Shown: positions 6,523-7,710 of the stretch, in pieces | How positions within the stretch are numbered: the first letter of the stretch is position 1 | Layout of the letters: every line of letters starts with the position of its first letter | DNA from: JBBQBQ01 sp038317685 | GTDB lineage: Bacteria > Desulfobacterota > Desulfuromonadia > Desulfuromonadales > DDH964 | Length of the DNA: 7,710 bases | Assembly (NCBI GenBank): GCA_038317685.1 | Contig: JBBQBQ010000171.1 | Coordinates: 1 to 7,710, forward strand | Direction of reading: 5' to 3' | Position numbers and translations under genes: made by a program | The notes under the pieces: generated by a model | Told to the model about the DNA's origin: nothing | The model's input: only the letters and a program-made list of their open reading frames with translations | Database searches by the model: none

Positions 6523-6564
6523 ATGACCGAGGCGGCACCCTGTCCCGCGGAAGGCCAACCGTGA
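6523..6564 (+). CDS. Possible 13-codon upstream ORF overlapping the Nudix-MobB start (TGATG)
   Basis: An ATG at 6523 has AAAGGA 9 bases upstream (6508-6513) and opens a frame encoding MTEAAPCPAEGQP. Its TGA (6562-6564) shares its last base with the ATG of the Nudix-MobB gene (6564). This is the classic arrangement for termination-reinitiation coupling. An alternative is that the short frame is the true N-terminus of the Nudix protein, separated from it by a one-base frameshift or a sequencing error just before 6564. It is too short for coding statistics, so it may be chance. Confidence 0.3.
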   Translation: MTEAAPCPAEGQP

Positions 6565-7493
6565 TGTCCCCCCGCAATCCCTTTCCGACCGTCGATATCA
6601 TCATCCGCCAGGGGCAGCGGATCGTCCTCGTTGAGCGCCGTAACCCGCCCCATGGCTGGGCCTTGCCGGGGGGCTTCGTCGCTTACGGCGAGAGCCTGGA
6701 AGCGGCGGCGCGGCGTGAGGCGGCAGAAGAGACCGGCCTCACCCTTTCGGACCTGCGCCAGTTCGGCGCCTACTCCGCCCCCGACCGCGACCCGCGCCAG
6801 CACAACCTCTCCTTCGTCTTCACCGCGGCCGGGGCCGGACTCCCACGCGGCGGCGACGATGCGGCCCGGGCCGTTCTTTTCCCTCTCGACGCCCTCCCTG
6901 AGCCCCTCTGCTTCGATCATGGCCGGATCCTCGCCGATTACCGCGCCGGCCGGTCGCCCCTGGGACCGCCCCCGGTCCCGGCCGTCTCCTTTATCGCCAA
7001 GTCGGGGACCGGCAAGACCACCCTGGTGGAGCGGGTCATCGCCGAACTGACGGGGCGCGGCTACCGGGTCGGGGCGATCAAGCACGACGCCCATCGCTTC
7101 GACATCGACCATCCCGGGAAGGACAGCCACCGCTTTACCGCCGCCGGCGCCGCGACGATGCTGATCTCCTCGCCGGCCAAGCTTGCCGTCGTCAAGCAGC
7201 ATGACGCCTCGCCGCCCCTCGAAACCCTGATTGCCACCTATTTCCCCGACGTCGACCTGGTCCTGTCCGAGGGCTTCAAGGAAAGCCTCCTCCCGAAAAT
7301 CGAAGTCCATCGCGCCGCCCATAACCAGGCGCTCCTCTGCCGCGGGGAAGTCCACAACCCGACGCTGATCGCCGTCGCCAGCGACGAGCCGCTGAGCCTC
7401 GACGTTCCGGTCCTCGACCTCAACGATCCGGGGGCCGTGGCCGATTTCATCGTGGCGCACTTCCTCGCCCCCGACCCGCGGCCAGCCCGCTAA
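6564..7493 (+). CDS. mobB: Nudix hydrolase-MobB fusion protein, 309 aa
   Basis: Two domains are joined. Residues about 8-130 are a Nudix hydrolase with a complete Nudix box, G37-x5-E43-x7-R51-E52-x2-E55-E56-x-G58-L59. YSAPDRDPRQHNLSFVF (70-86) resembles ADP-ribose pyrophosphatase-like members; the family cleaves nucleoside diphosphates linked to another group. Residues about 138-300 are MobB, a GTP-binding adapter in molybdenum guanine dinucleotide formation. It shows a P-loop SGTGKTTL (147-154, with Ala145 in place of the usual first Gly), VGAIKHDAHRFDIDHPGKDS (169-188, the MobB signature) and LVLSEGFKES (232-241) followed by PKIEVHR. A Pro-rich linker SPLGPPPVPA (131-140) joins the domains. 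The ATG at 6564 has GGAAGG 9 bases upstream; a GTG at 6561 is an alternative. The mog-type gene follows after 21 bases, so both are likely one operon for molybdenum cofactor assembly. A free Nudix protein is about 130-150 aa and a free MobB about 165-175 aa, so both halves look complete. Confidence 0.92.
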   Translation: MSPRNPFPTVDIIIRQGQRIVLVERRNPPHGWALPGGFVAYGESLEAAARREAAEETGLTLSDLRQFGAYSAPDRDPRQHNLSFVFTAAGAGLPRGGDDAARAVLFPLDALPEPLCFDHGRILADYRAGRSPLGPPPVPAVSFIAKSGTGKTTLVERVIAELTGRGYRVGAIKHDAHRFDIDHPGKDSHRFTAAGAATMLISSPAKLAVVKQHDASPPLETLIATYFPDVDLVLSEGFKESLLPKIEVHRAAHNQALLCRGEVHNPTLIAVASDEPLSLDVPVLDLNDPGAVADFIVAHFLAPDPRPAR

Positions 7494-7514
7494 ACCCTCG
7501 ACGAAGGAGGCACC

Positions 7515-7710
7515 ATGAAGGCAGCCATTCTCACCCTGAGCGACCGCAGCGCCCGCGGCGAGCGGGACGACCTGAGCGGACCGGGCCTGGTCCGCTGGTT
7601 GCGGGAGCGCGAGGTCGAGATCGTCCGCAGCGAAGTCATCCCCGATGAGGCCGACCAGATCAGCGCCATCCTCGCCCTCTGGGCCGACGCCGGCGATCTG
7701 GATCTGATCC
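7515..7710 (+). CDS. mog: Molybdopterin adenylyltransferase (Mog/MoaB family), N-terminal 65 residues (partial, continues beyond right edge)
   Basis: Mog-type proteins activate molybdopterin by transferring AMP to it before molybdate is inserted. The visible 65 residues begin MKAAILTLSDRSARGER, followed by DDLSGPGLVRWL, the opening strand and SGP block typical of the family. EVIPDEADQISAILALWAD and DLDLI lead into the conserved TTGGTG motif, which lies outside the window. The family is usually about 160-190 residues, so about a third is present. The ATG at 7515 has AAGGAGG only 4 bases upstream and follows the Nudix-MobB stop by 21 bases, which suggests cotranscription. Whether it is Mog or the closely related MoaB cannot be settled from this fragment. 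Confidence 0.88.
   Translation, partial: MKAAILTLSDRSARGERDDLSGPGLVRWLREREVEIVRSEVIPDEADQISAILALWADAGDLDLI

Noticed and set aside
6444..7460. 338-codon minus-strand open frame opposite Nudix-MobB
   Set aside because: It is a shadow of a gene with complete Nudix and MobB signatures, and it also runs across the terminator and the end of the response regulator gene.

Overview
The window is GC-rich, gene-dense bacterial chromosome with short intergenic gaps and good Shine-Dalgarno sites. The organism is Gram-negative-like, judging from a glycogen phosphorylase, a bifunctional class A penicillin-binding protein, a DUF4149 membrane protein and molybdenum cofactor genes. The style of the proteins resembles Desulfuromonadota (Geobacter/Desulfuromonas group). 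That taxonomic guess rests on general resemblance only, not on a marker gene.

Layout. Positions 1-1529 are on the minus strand: an HD-domain phosphohydrolase (963-1529) followed, after 101 bases, by the 5' part of glycogen phosphorylase (861 down to 1, running off the left edge). Positions 1530-1802 form a divergent intergenic region with a sigma70-type promoter on each strand, both with 17-base spacers. From 1803 to the right edge everything is on the plus strand: a class A PBP with a TTG start (1803-3785); a sulfatase/alkaline-phosphatase superfamily protein with substituted active-site residues (3901-5187); a two-gene unit with an ATGA overlap, made of a small Cys-rich zinc-ribbon-like protein (5286-5543) and a DUF4149 membrane protein (5540-5980); a stand-alone receiver-domain response regulator with its own promoter (6095-6478); a short hairpin/T-tract terminator; and then a molybdenum cofactor pair, a Nudix-MobB fusion (6564-7493) and the start of a Mog-type molybdopterin adenylyltransferase (7515 to the right edge).

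How the genes relate. The left pair touches glycogen breakdown. The PBP acts in peptidoglycan synthesis, and the sulfatase-like protein has no clear pathway link. The right end is a molybdenum cofactor module: Mog-type proteins adenylylate molybdopterin, and MobB is the GTP-binding adapter for dinucleotide cofactor formation.

I found no mobile element, CRISPR array, tRNA/rRNA or defence system. The points most worth a second look are the unusual sulfatase-like protein, the Nudix-MobB fusion, the 13-codon ORF that overlaps its start as TGATG, and two partly overlapping hairpins at the end of the response regulator gene.
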